The notes beneath the pieces are model-generated. The model was not told the origin of the DNA. It was given only the letters and a program-made list of their open reading frames with translations, and did not search any database. Made by a program: the position numbers and the translations under genes. This document shows positions 17,070-26,800 of a stretch of 64,000 nucleotides of DNA, one piece after another. Every line of letters begins with the position of its first letter. Within the stretch, counting starts at the first letter, position 1. Origin of the DNA: Bacteroides sp. (GTDB taxonomy: Bacteria; Bacteroidota; Bacteroidia; Bacteroidales; Bacteroidaceae); the NCBI GenBank assembly GCA_019416685.1, contig DXWV01000044.1, positions 1 through 64,000 of the forward strand, read 5' to 3'.

Positions 17070-18391
17070 AAACCAGCCATTGGTTTACTCTTATTATAGT
17101 TGTCCTCCTGGCAATAATGTTTCTGGTAGAATACAATTTGCCAAAGAAGTTTGTCTGGAATCCTACTTTCAGCCAGAACGATTATCAACCTTTCGGATGT
17201 GCCATTTTTGATGATGTGGTGGCCGACTCCTGGCCTAAAGATTATTACTGTAATGACTGGACTTTCTATAACTTCGCGAATGATACGACAGGTGAACCTT
17301 TGGCAATACTTGCTGTGGCTCAGAACTTCCGCTTTACAAAAACTGATAAGAAGGCAATCATGAGTCTTGCAGAGAGAGGAAATAAGGTGATACTGGCAGC
17401 TACTGCCTTTTCTTTGTCGGACACATTGGGATATGATATGACATACGCTTGGTTCCGTCCGTCAGAACTGAAGAGGGCTGTAAGTGAGTTCAATCGGCGT
17501 GATACACTTTATTGGTTGCCTGATTCTGTGAATTCTTATCCGGAAGCAACGTTTGAGTTTTATTCCCACCTCTGCAATGTTTACTTCACAAAGTACGATT
17601 CACTTTCCATTCCATTAGTGAGGAGAGGGTGCAGTGCTGCGTCCGGAACTGGGGATTCGATCACATTGTCTTTTAATGACGAGATACGGAAAGCGTTGAA
17701 AGATTCTTTGCCTCAATCACAGGATTCGGCACAATTTGCTGTCAATCTGCCTTGTGGTCCGGTAGCTATTCGTCGTCCGGTAGGAAAGGGAGAAATCATT
17801 CTTATTTCCACTCCCTTGTTGTTTACCAACTACGGGATGCTGGATGGAAACAATGCTGCTTATATTTTCCGTCTGCTTTCCTTTGCGAAAAACTTGCCTT
17901 TATATCGTACGGAAGCCTATACAAAAGCAGAATATGAGCAGCAGTCGCCGTTCCGGTATTTCCTGTCTCAGACGGCTCTTCGCTGGGGATTGTATCTTAC
18001 CATGTTTACGATTCTGCTTTTTATGATATTCACAGCACGGCGGCGTCAAAGGCCGATACCTGTTATTCACCAGCCGGAGAATAAAACGTTGGAGTTCACC
18101 GAGTTGATTGGTACACTCTATTTCCAGAAGAAAGAGCATGGTGACCTCATTCGTAAGAAGTTCACTTACTTTGCTGAGGCCTTACGGCGTGAAATACAGA
18201 TAGACATAGAAGATGATAGCAATGATACGGTCCTTTGCCGCAAGATAGCAGGCAAGACGGGACTGGAAGAGGGGAAGATTGCAAAACTGTTTGCCGGACT
18301 TCGCCCCATTGTTCGGGGAGAGCGGGAAGCTTTGGAACAAGAGATGAAAGACTATATAGATGGTATGAATGAAATATTGAATCGGATATAA
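17066..18391 (+). CDS. DUF4350 domain-containing membrane protein
   Basis: The 441-residue protein has an N-terminal membrane anchor (WFTLIIVVLLAIMFLV). A DUF4350-type domain includes FGCAIFDDVVADSW and the GKGEIILISTPLLFTN segment, and a second helix lies near residue 310. The cytoplasmic tail runs to the C-terminus. The DUF4350 region resembles glutamine-amidotransferase-like folds found beside MoxR ATPases. It is coupled to the upstream DUF4129 gene and 10 bases ahead of moxR. Confidence 0.8.
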   Translation: MKTSHWFTLIIVVLLAIMFLVEYNLPKKFVWNPTFSQNDYQPFGCAIFDDVVADSWPKDYYCNDWTFYNFANDTTGEPLAILAVAQNFRFTKTDKKAIMSLAERGNKVILAATAFSLSDTLGYDMTYAWFRPSELKRAVSEFNRRDTLYWLPDSVNSYPEATFEFYSHLCNVYFTKYDSLSIPLVRRGCSAASGTGDSITLSFNDEIRKALKDSLPQSQDSAQFAVNLPCGPVAIRRPVGKGEIILISTPLLFTNYGMLDGNNAAYIFRLLSFAKNLPLYRTEAYTKAEYEQQSPFRYFLSQTALRWGLYLTMFTILLFMIFTARRRQRPIPVIHQPENKTLEFTELIGTLYFQKKEHGDLIRKKFTYFAEALRREIQIDIEDDSNDTVLCRKIAGKTGLEEGKIAKLFAGLRPIVRGEREALEQEMKDYIDGMNEILNRI

Positions 18392-18401
18392 CAGATAGAT
18401 T

Positions 18402-19433
18402 ATGAATGATACGAATGAACCTTTAGCAGAAGTTACACCTCCTGCTCTTCCTTCGGAAGAAGTACAGAGCGAGGCTCCACGTACTGATCTGACTCTTTTT
18501 ACGGAGAAAATAGAAGCTCTTAAGTCACAGATTGCTTCTGTCATAGTGGGGCAGGAACATACTGTAGACTTGGTACTTACAGCCATTCTTGCCAATGGGC
18601 ATGTGCTGATAGAAGGGGTACCTGGTGTAGCGAAAACATTGCTTGCCCGTCTTACCGCCCGTCTGATTGATGCTGACTTTAGCCGTATTCAGTTTACTCC
18701 TGACCTTATGCCGAGTGATGTGTTGGGGACTACGGTTTTCAATATGAAAACGAATGAATTTGATTTTCACCGCGGCCCTGTGTTTGCCGATATGATACTT
18801 GTGGACGAAATAAACCGTGCTCCTGCCAAAACGCAATCCGCCCTTTTTGAAGTGATGGAAGAGCGTCAGGTGAGTATTGACGGCACTACTTATCAGATGG
18901 GAGAACTTTACACGATCCTTGCCACCCAGAATCCTGTGGAGCAGGAAGGAACGTATAAGCTTCCCGAAGCACAGCTGGACCGCTTTCTGATGAAGATAAC
19001 CATGGATTATCCATCATTGGAGGAGGAAGTAAGTATTCTGGAACGTCATCATACAAATGCCGCCCTGGTGAAGCTGGATGATATTCATGCGGTAATTACC
19101 CGTGATGAACTTCTTACGCTTCGTCGCCTGATGGATCGGGTATTTGTAGATCGTACATTGTTGCAGTATATCGCTCTTATTGTACAGCAGACCCGTACCA
19201 GTAAAGCCGTTTATTTAGGAGCTTCGCCTCGTGCTTCGGTGGCTATGCTACAATCTTCCAAAGCCTATGCTCTGTTGCAAGGACGTGACTTCGTAACCCC
19301 GGAAGATATTAAATTTGTTGCTCCCTACGTGCTTCAGCATCGTCTTATCCTGACAGCCGAGGCAGAAATGGAGGGCTACTCTCCGGTCAAAGTAACGCAA
19401 CGCCTCATTGATAAGGTGGAAGTTCCGAAATAA
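18402..19433 (+). CDS. MoxR-family AAA+ ATPase
   Basis: The 343-residue ATPase has a Walker A motif GVPGVAKT starting near residue 71, a Walker B motif LVDEINRA near 132, the sensor-1 segment ATQNPVEQEGTY and the C-terminal lid. MoxR ATPases act as chaperones that assemble or activate partner complexes, usually with DUF58/VWA proteins. The DUF58 gene follows here, but only after a 319-base repeat-filled gap. Confidence 0.92.
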   Translation: MNDTNEPLAEVTPPALPSEEVQSEAPRTDLTLFTEKIEALKSQIASVIVGQEHTVDLVLTAILANGHVLIEGVPGVAKTLLARLTARLIDADFSRIQFTPDLMPSDVLGTTVFNMKTNEFDFHRGPVFADMILVDEINRAPAKTQSALFEVMEERQVSIDGTTYQMGELYTILATQNPVEQEGTYKLPEAQLDRFLMKITMDYPSLEEEVSILERHHTNAALVKLDDIHAVITRDELLTLRRLMDRVFVDRTLLQYIALIVQQTRTSKAVYLGASPRASVAMLQSSKAYALLQGRDFVTPEDIKFVAPYVLQHRLILTAEAEMEGYSPVKVTQRLIDKVEVPK

Positions 19434-19449
19434 TTGACAGCTTATTTAA

Positions 19450-19738
19450 TTGACAGTTGACAATTGACAGTGAGCTGCGCTATTATGTTGCATAGTAGTT
19501 TTCTTTAGCTTTTAGCCTTCGGCTTTATAAGCTCTCAGCTTTCAACCCTAAATTAAGTTGTTAACAGTTTGAACTCATTATACAGCATAACAGCGTAGCT
19601 CACTGTCAACTGTCAATTGTCAACTAAATAAGCTTTCAACTAAGTAATCTTTCACCCCAGAACTCAGTCATTAACACTTTAAAGTCATTATACAGCATAA
19701 CAGCGCAGCTCACTGTCAACTGTCAATTGTCAACTATA
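19450..19738. repeat. Three copies of a roughly 50-base repeat between moxR and DUF58 genes
   Basis: Copies at 19576-19625 and 19687-19736 are direct repeats with one mismatch and contain ATACAGCATAACAGCG and TGTCAACTGTCAATTG. A third, diverged copy is inverted at 19450-19492. A short piece of the same sequence (TTGTCAATTGTCAA) recurs at 40230-40243. Inverted copies A and B or C could pair in the mRNA between the ATPase and DUF58 genes. Confidence 0.8.
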
Positions 19739-19752
19739 AAAAGTAATTCCTT

Positions 19753-21066
19753 ATGTTATTCCTGTCTCGTCGCTTTTATATGTTTTCCATTCTTGTTATT
19801 CTGTTGCTATGCGGAGGATACCTGTTTGGTTCTTTGTTCCTGCTGGGACAGATAGCATTGCTTTTACTTGTTCTGGCAGTGGTGGCAGATGGATTTTTTC
19901 TTTATCGTACTAAGGGTATTGAGGCTTCCCGCCAGTGTGCCGACCGTTTTTCTAATGGTGATAATAACGAGGTTAAATTAAGAGTTGAGAGCCGTTATCC
20001 GTTCCCGGTCAAACTGTCGGTAATAGATGAAGTACCTGTGATATTTCAGCAACGTGATATCTGTTTCAAGCTTTCACTTGATAGTGGGCAGGCAAAAACG
20101 ATTGTTTACAATCTGCGCCCCAGTCATCGCGGTGTATATGATTTCGGATATATTCGTGTGTTTGCCTCTACCCGCTTGGGTTTGGTAGAACGTCGCCTGT
20201 CCTGCGGCAAACAGCAAAAGATAAAAGTATATCCTTCGTATCTGATGCTTCATCGTTATGAGTTACTTGCCATGAGCGATAATCTGACGGAATTGGGTAT
20301 CAAGAAGATCCGGAGAGTAGGACATCAGACTGAGTTTGAACAGATAAAGGAGTATGTAAAAGGAGACGATTATCGTACTATCAACTGGAAAGCCAGTGCC
20401 CGGCGGCATCAACTGATGGTGAATGTGTATCAGGACGAGCGTTCGCAGCAGATATACAATGTGATTGATAAGGGACGCGTTATGCAGCAAGCCTTTCAGG
20501 GGGTGACATTGCTGGATTATGCAATCAATGCCTCTCTTGTGCTCTCTTATGTTGCTATGCGCAAGGATGATAAAGCCGGACTGGTTACTTTTAATGAGTA
20601 CTTCGATACGTTTGTTCCTGCCTCCAAACAGGCAGGGCAGATGCAGACCTTGCTTGAAAGTTTGTATGCACAGGAGACGACGTTTGGAGAAACCGACTTC
20701 TCTGCCCTTTGTGTACATTTGGCCAAACATGTAAGTAAACGGAGCTTGTTGGTGCTCTATACCAATTTTAGTAGTCTTGGCAGTATGAACCGGCAATTGG
20801 CTTATTTGCAGCAGCTTTCCCGGCAGCATCGTTTGTTGGTGGTGTTTTTTGAGGATGCTGATCTGAAAGAGTATATCTCGAAGAAACCGGTAGATACCGA
20901 AGGGTATTACCGGCAAGTTATTGCCGAAAAGTTTGCGTATGAGAAACGTCTCATTGTTACTACGTTAAAACAAAACGGTATCTATTCTGTACTTACTACA
21001 CCGGATAAACTATCTATTGATGTGCTCAATAAATATCTGGAGATGAAGTCGCGGCAATTGATATAA
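19753..21066 (+). CDS. DUF58 domain-containing protein
   Basis: The 437-residue protein has two N-terminal membrane helices (about residues 8-50), a beta-rich middle, and a DUF58 core (EFEQIKEYVKGDDYRTINWKAS, about 196-217) leading into a VWA-like C-terminal region. DUF58 proteins pair with MoxR ATPases. It is the last gene of the cluster and is separated from moxR by repeats. No promoter box is obvious in the gap, so it probably depends on read-through. Confidence 0.9.
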   Translation: MLFLSRRFYMFSILVILLLCGGYLFGSLFLLGQIALLLLVLAVVADGFFLYRTKGIEASRQCADRFSNGDNNEVKLRVESRYPFPVKLSVIDEVPVIFQQRDICFKLSLDSGQAKTIVYNLRPSHRGVYDFGYIRVFASTRLGLVERRLSCGKQQKIKVYPSYLMLHRYELLAMSDNLTELGIKKIRRVGHQTEFEQIKEYVKGDDYRTINWKASARRHQLMVNVYQDERSQQIYNVIDKGRVMQQAFQGVTLLDYAINASLVLSYVAMRKDDKAGLVTFNEYFDTFVPASKQAGQMQTLLESLYAQETTFGETDFSALCVHLAKHVSKRSLLVLYTNFSSLGSMNRQLAYLQQLSRQHRLLVVFFEDADLKEYISKKPVDTEGYYRQVIAEKFAYEKRLIVTTLKQNGIYSVLTTPDKLSIDVLNKYLEMKSRQLI

Positions 21067-21179
21067 GAACTTATTCAATGTGTCGATGGGCAATGTGTCG
21101 ATTGACTGTGTACTCCTGTAATCAACTATATTCATAACTGATCATTAATGAACTACAGATTGTCTTTTTTACCATCGTA

Positions 21180-21251
21180 TTGGCAAGGTGTTGCCATCGT
21201 ATTGGCAATACCTTGCCTTTATGTTGGCAACACCCTGCCAACGCGGTGGCA
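21180..21251. repeat. Four-unit 22-base-period palindrome array (TTGGCA...TGCCA)
   Basis: TTGGCA starts at 21180, 21202 and 21224, and GTGGCA at 21246, an exact 22-base period. Units have the form TTGGCAAnACCnTGCC and are near-palindromic. The array lies in the 222-base gap between the convergent DUF58 and Imm17-like genes. Its layout matches the arrays at 356, 43308 and 45053 although the word is different. Confidence 0.8.
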
Positions 21252-21288
21252 GTATGAAGGAATATAGTTCATCACAGGGTTTGGTTCA

Positions 21289-21501
21289 TTATTGAATCGA
21301 TTTGAAGAAAAAGATAGCCATTCCGACTAATAATAATCCGAGTACTCCATAAACAATCCGTGCGCGCGGGCGTCCTATCCGTCGTACCACAACCTGAGCA
21401 TTGTGTGCGGTAAAGAACCATCCCCAGTTGAATACTGCAGCAAGAAATGAAATGATTCCTGCAAGTGCGAACAGGCCCAAAATAAAATAATGCGGTGTCA
21501 T
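21289..21501 (-). CDS. Imm17-like small membrane protein
   Basis: The 70-residue protein (start ATG 21501; a longer upstream frame overlaps tsaE and is rejected) has two membrane helices separated by WFFTAHNAQVVVRRIGRPRAR. This matches the small 'immunity 17' family as annotated in Bacteroidetes. That family was named from polymorphic-toxin loci, yet no toxin gene is near. It follows tsaE by 5 bases, so an immunity role here is doubtful. Confidence 0.6.
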   Translation of the reverse strand: MTPHYFILGLFALAGIISFLAAVFNWGWFFTAHNAQVVVRRIGRPRARIVYGVLGLLLVGMAIFFFKSIQ

Positions 21502-21506
21502 TTGTA

Positions 21507-21920
21507 TTAAAGAGTAATTTTCCGGCTGCCGTCTTCCGATTCTTCTATCGTTACTTTTACGGCATCGCCCGGCAGAAGCTCTTCTACCAGTTCCGGCCAT
21601 TCGATAAAACAGAGGGCGCCACTGTAAAAGTAATCCTCATATCCCATATCATATACCTCGCTCAGCTTCTTGATACGGTAGAAGTCGAAGTGATAAATCA
21701 GCTCTCCGTTCTCGTCTGAGCGATATTCGTTGACAATGGCGAATGTGGGGGAAGTAATAACATCCGAAACCCCCAATTCCTCACAAAGAGCCTTCACAAA
21801 GGTTGTTTTTCCTGCTCCCATCTTTCCGTAGAGGGCAAACACGGTATTGTCACCCATTGCAGTAATGAACTCGCGGGCGGCTTCGTGTATTTGGTCTAAT
21901 GATTCGATTTTAATTACCAT
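21507..21920 (-). CDS. tsaE: tRNA threonylcarbamoyladenosine biosynthesis ATPase TsaE
   Basis: The 137-residue P-loop ATPase has Walker A GKMGAGKTT (32-40) and the family segment TSPTFAIVNEY. With TsaB and TsaD it completes the t6A37 modification of ANN-decoding tRNAs. It is downstream of porX on the same strand, 158 bases away, and is followed by the Imm17-like gene. Confidence 0.93.
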   Translation of the reverse strand: MVIKIESLDQIHEAAREFITAMGDNTVFALYGKMGAGKTTFVKALCEELGVSDVITSPTFAIVNEYRSDENGELIYHFDFYRIKKLSEVYDMGYEDYFYSGALCFIEWPELVEELLPGDAVKVTIEESEDGSRKITL

Positions 21921-22049
21921 AAAGTTATTAATAAGTTATAGGGTTATAAGTCATGGGGTGGCTACACTATCTCGATGTACCTTCTCCACCCCGAAGAGCA
22001 TCCTCCCTCTCGGAGAGGGTTTTAGCAATACTACTATTCTACTATCATC

Positions 22050-22078
22050 GCTTGGCGCATCTCCCCGTGGGGGAAGCA
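22050..22078. repeat. REP-like palindromic element at the porX stop
   Basis: CTTGGCGCATCTCCCCGTGG and the following GGGAAGCAC abut the porX stop codon (22079-22081). The element matches those at 23741-23772, 23797-23828, 25105-25136 and 25916-25944 and has a CTCCCC..GGGGA palindromic core. A degenerate relative precedes it at about 21980-22022. Confidence 0.75.
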
Positions 22079-23653
22079 CTATTTGGCTTTTAGGGTGATG
22101 AGAGGGATAATCATTTCTTCCATGGAGATACCTCCGTGCTGGAAGGTATTGGTGTAATACGACACGTAGTAGTTGAAGTTATTCGGATAGGCCAGGAAGT
22201 CGTGTCCGCTGGCAAAGATGTACTTCGTACTAACGTTGGGTGACGGCAACAAAGCATCTGTCGGCCGGCTGATCTCAAACACCTGTTTCGGGTTATAGGA
22301 CATGTTCCGTGACAGCTTGTAGCGTAGATTTGTGTTAATCTCTCCGTTGTTGGCCTGTACTTTGATAGGATTGTCTACACGGATACTACCATGGTCGGTA
22401 GTGACGACTACTCGTATCTTTCGTGCTGCGAGTTCTTTAAGCAAGTCGCGTACCGGTGAATGGCGGAACCAGGATAATGTAAGGCTACGGTATGCAGCTT
22501 CTGTCGAGGCCAGTTCACGTATCATTTTGCTTTCTGTCCGTGTGTGACTTAACATGTCTATAAAGTTGAATACTACTACGTTCAGGTCATTCTGCATCAG
22601 TTGTGGAAGTTGAGCCACAAGACGTTCTCCGGCAGACGCATCGTTTATCTTATGGTAAGAAAAGGTGTGCTGACGGCGGAAACGGTCAAAACAAGTCTGT
22701 ATCAGCGGAGCCTCGTTGAGGTTTTTGCTTTCTTCTTCATCCTCGTCCACCCACAGATCGGGGAACATACGCGCTATCTGATCTGGCATCAATCCTGAGA
22801 AGATAGCATTACGGGCATATTGTGTGGCAGTGGGTAGGATGCTGAAATAGAGCTGCTCCTCGAAAGTAAAAAGCTCGGATAGCTCGCCGGCAACCACACG
22901 CCACTGATCATAGCGGAAGTTATCCAGTACAAGGAAAAACACTTTCTCTCCCTGATCCAGCAGAGGAAAGATGGTACGTTTCATCAAGTCCGGACTCATC
23001 ATGGGGGCTTCCTGCACAGCATTTCCTTTGCGTGTGGGGTCCATTGTTTTCATCCAGTCGATATAGTTTTTCTTGATGAACTTGGTAAAGGCCGTGTTTG
23101 CTTCTGTTTTCTGCATGGAAAGCATTTCGCTCATAGGGCTGTCACTGGCTTCCAGTTCCAGTTCCCAGTATACAAGGCGGCGATAAAGCTCCACCCAATC
23201 ATCGGTAGTGAGAGAATCGTTGATCTGCATACCTATCTTACCAAAGTTTTGCTGATAGGCTGTTTGTGCTACTTCAGAAACAATGTCACGGCGGTGCAGA
23301 TTCTTCTTTAACGAAAGAAGTATCTGATTGGGGTTGACAGGTTTGATCAGGTAATCGGCTATCTTACTACCAATAGCCATATCCATGATATCTTCTTCTT
23401 CACTTTTGGTTATCATGATAACGGGTACGGTAGGAGAGATATCTTTGATCAGTGCCAGTGTTTCAAGACCACTGATACCGGGCATATTCTCATCAAGGAA
23501 GATGAGATCATAGTCCGTTTCGCGACAACGGTCGAGGGCATCCTGTCCGTTACTAACGGTATGTACCTCGTAGCCTTTCGACTCGAGGAAAAGGATATGG
23601 GGACGGAGAAGGTCTATCTCGTCGTCTACCCAAAGTAATCGGTCATTCTTCAT
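22079..23653 (-). CDS. porX: PorX: response regulator with PglZ phosphatase-fold domain
   Basis: The 524-residue protein has a receiver domain with acidic pair DD (10-11) and phospho-acceptor Asp54 (FLDENMPG). A helical linker and a C-terminal PglZ/alkaline-phosphatase-fold domain follow, with TTDHGSI and ASGHDF metal-site segments. In Porphyromonas, PorX with kinase PorY controls type IX secretion genes. In this window it sits between porW and tsaE. The kinase PorY is not in the window. Confidence 0.9.
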   Translation of the reverse strand: MKNDRLLWVDDEIDLLRPHILFLESKGYEVHTVSNGQDALDRCRETDYDLIFLDENMPGISGLETLALIKDISPTVPVIMITKSEEEDIMDMAIGSKIADYLIKPVNPNQILLSLKKNLHRRDIVSEVAQTAYQQNFGKIGMQINDSLTTDDWVELYRRLVYWELELEASDSPMSEMLSMQKTEANTAFTKFIKKNYIDWMKTMDPTRKGNAVQEAPMMSPDLMKRTIFPLLDQGEKVFFLVLDNFRYDQWRVVAGELSELFTFEEQLYFSILPTATQYARNAIFSGLMPDQIARMFPDLWVDEDEEESKNLNEAPLIQTCFDRFRRQHTFSYHKINDASAGERLVAQLPQLMQNDLNVVVFNFIDMLSHTRTESKMIRELASTEAAYRSLTLSWFRHSPVRDLLKELAARKIRVVVTTDHGSIRVDNPIKVQANNGEINTNLRYKLSRNMSYNPKQVFEISRPTDALLPSPNVSTKYIFASGHDFLAYPNNFNYYVSYYTNTFQHGGISMEEMIIPLITLKAK

Positions 23654-23726
23654 CTTGATATTTACTATTTAGCTATTTACCATTTACTATTTGGTTGCGC
23701 AATTATTATTGCTATTCTTATTTCGC

Positions 23727-23843
23727 CACCAACTATTTTTAGCGTTTCCCGCATAGGGAGGTACGTCAAGCGATAAACACTATTTACGGCTATCACCGCC
23801 TGTCGAACCTCCCCGTGCGGGAAGCACCTAAAAATAGTTGGTG
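23727..23843. repeat. Inverted REP doublet overlapping the porW 3' end
   Basis: A perfect 16-base inverted repeat (23727-23742 and 23828-23843, CACCAACTATTTTTAG) encloses two REP-like copies in opposite orientation (23741-23772 and 23797-23828). The right 16-base arm encodes the last porW codons plus its TAG stop, and the left arm is an inverted copy of the same stretch. Confidence 0.8.
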
Positions 23844-26800
23844 CCTGAACCTTGTTGTATCTCTTCACCGTCATCATCTTCTTCCGGAGCAGTTTCATCG
23901 ATCGGTGGAAGATTCTGTAATGGTTCATCCAGTGTACTTCCATCTATTGGTGCTTCCTCCTCCTCTGTCGGATAAGGATCGAATGTCTTCTTATAGAAAG
24001 CATCATAATCGTCAAAACTATAGAATTGGTTCAGCAGTTCATAATTGGCTTGTGAGATAAGGACAGCTCGCATTCCGCTGAGACGTTCGTTCATATGTGG
24101 GTCAGCGTAAAGTTGTCGTTGGTAATACTGTGCCTCTCCGTAGTTGGCAAATGAACTGATGACGAGTCGTCCAATACCCCGGTCATGGGAGAAGGAGAGG
24201 TCAAAGTTCTTCACCATGAAGGATGAGAAATTGTAACGGGCTACTTCATAAAGTAGTTGGTTCTCGTTTACTTTTCCTTCTTCGTAAGCCAATATGAATA
24301 AGTAAGGCGTATTACGCTCAGAAGTAAAGACATGCGTACTGTCCATTCCGGCTATACGCGTGCTGTCTGCCAGGTCTTCTGCACTTCTGCGCGACCAGAT
24401 ACTACCAAAGGAGATACTACCTTCTGCCAGAAGACGTCCTTCCTGTACTCCTTTCAGGATGTGAGCAGCAAGATCGGTTATCTCATTTTCCGGATACTGT
24501 TGCACGAGCTCTTTCAGTTCGGCCAGGAATTGCTTCTGATCTCCTGCCTGCAAGGCACTTACGGCATGCAGGAACATAAATTTCGGACGATGTTGCCCCA
24601 TCGGATATTTGTTGAAAGAGTACTCTGCATTGGCCACTACCTGTTTGTAATTACCTGCCATGTATTCTTTATAGGTATTGGCATAAAGCGAATCTTCCAG
24701 GTGCTTGCCATGTACAGCAATGTAGGCAAAGTCAGGATCGGCTAACATCCTGGCATATTTACTGTCCGGAAAGCGGCTTATCAGTTCCTGTTTATATAGG
24801 TTGGCATCTGCTATACGATCTATACGTCCCAGCATGAGATAAAGATTATAGTATGCCACATCCAGTTGCCCGAAATCCGGGAAATCATGAATCAACCGTC
24901 CGAGGGAATGTTCGGCACGAGAGAAGTTCTCCATTCTGTTTTTGAATATCATTCCCATGTTGAACAGTCCGTCTGACAAAATTTCGTTAGAGGCAGCCAT
25001 TGCTTCCTCCGTCAACGGAATCTGTTGCAGGTAGAATAACGGGTTCTTTTCATCAATGGCAGCAGTAGAGGTCGTATCAGCAGGAAGCTGAGAATTATCT
25101 TTATTGCTTGGCGCATCTCCCTGTGCGAGAAGCGCTGTATCTCCTTGTGTGGTAGGAACCTCGCTGTTTATACTATCTTGTGCCTCATCGTAGTTGACTG
25201 GTTCAAAATCATCCAGGGCAACCACTGTTTTGTTTCTCCGCCGCCAGTTATCTTCCAGTTTGCGTCGTCCCCATAGTCGCTGGAAGTCAGCTTTACCTTG
25301 TGTTACTGCTTGCGAATTATAGAAATACCAGGAATCGTCTCCCGTAGGTATTGTAGGTTGCGTTGTAGTAGGTTGCTGTGGGGCATTGGCGGCATTTTCG
25401 GCAGCAATAGACTCACGCAGTGCATCCCGTTCGGCCTCTTTTGCCAGCCGTTTCGCCTCCTCTTCTTTCCGGATGACACGAGCTATCAATGTGTCGATCA
25501 CCACCATCCGTGCGGCACTATCCAGTGATGCCAGATGTTGCAGGCTATCCTGCAACTCCACAGCCGTAGAGTAGGGCACCAGTTCGTCCAGTATTTCAGA
25601 ACGTTTCGTGATCTCTTCATATTGCGTATGCGTCTTCTCCAGCAACCCGATAGCATCGGAGTAAGCCGTTTGTGCTTCCACATATCGCCCCATCTCCCAG
25701 CAGAGATTGCCCAGTGTGAGTTGCAGAATCCCTTTCTCCACCCCTCCGCGTGTACTCTTCTCCACTCCTAAGTCATATTCCTTAATCGCCTGCACCGTAT
25801 CCCCCGCCGCCAGGTAAATATTCCCCAGTGCATAATAAATCTGATCCAGGTAATCCTTATTCTTATCACTCCGTGTCATGCGTCGCAGCTTATCCGTTGC
25901 CTTCTTTATTTCCGCCGCCTGGCGCACCTCCCCGGCCGGGAAGGCCTCTGTTTGGCGGATACGTGCATTTAGTTCCATTTCGTAGGGAGGGCTCATTTTG
26001 ATGACCTTTCCGTAAGCCTGGTATGCTTTGGCGGGATCTTGCAAAAGCTGGTATACTTGTCCCAGAAGATAGTATTGCCGCGCTTTCTGTCGCTTATTCT
26101 TTTCATTTTTGATGGTAGTAAGCAGATGCGGGATAGCTTCCCGGTAGCGTTGGCAACCCAGCAGATAATGCCCGTAAGTTCGTGAATAGGCAGGAGCGAG
26201 GGTATAGGGCAGACTATCGTTATTTACTTTCTGAAGAACATCTTCTGCATCATAATACCACCCCATCTGTGTATAACACTGGGCAAGCCAGATACGTGCT
26301 TCTGCTGTAATTTTGGGCTGACCTGTGTACAGGCGGGCAATATATGAGAAAGTTGCAGCCGCTTCGGGAAAATCTCCTTTCTGAAACTGTGCTTTCCCCA
26401 TTAACATCCAGGCGCGGTGCAGAAAAGGATTGAATTCCCGACGTGCCAGCCATTGTTTGTATTCTTCTGTGTAACGTTTACCTTGTTTGCGTTGAGGCTT
26501 CCGTTTGATGGAATGTACTGCGATAGCCTTCTGAGATTTTTCTATAGCCCGTTCAAAATCACCACTACCAGTTCCTACTGTTGATTTATTGCCAATAGGA
26601 TAGAGTGGAATCATCTCCATATAGTTATCCTTGTTACTCTGTTCAATAGCTTTGCATCCTGATTTATATGCTTCGTTTCCGTTGAAGTATACGTTATATC
26701 GGGTAGTCATTGCGTGATAAAAGCGGCTTCCCGCTGTGTTCTTTTTGGTAGAGCAACCGGTAAGCAATAGGAGTAATACGAATAATGTGCCAATGTGCCA

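Noticed and set aside
21502..21600. N-terminal extension of the Imm17-like gene
   Set aside because: The upstream frame is Arg/Ser-rich, overlaps tsaE and precedes a natural Met before the first membrane helix.
22079..23653. BREX/phage-defence PglZ gene
   Set aside because: The PglZ-fold domain is fused to an N-terminal receiver domain next to porW and tsaE, the PorX arrangement; no other defence genes are near.
23677..23943. Minus-strand frame between porX and porW (88 codons)
   Set aside because: It runs through the inverted repeat doublet and out of frame over the porW end; the residues reflect the repeat, not a gene.
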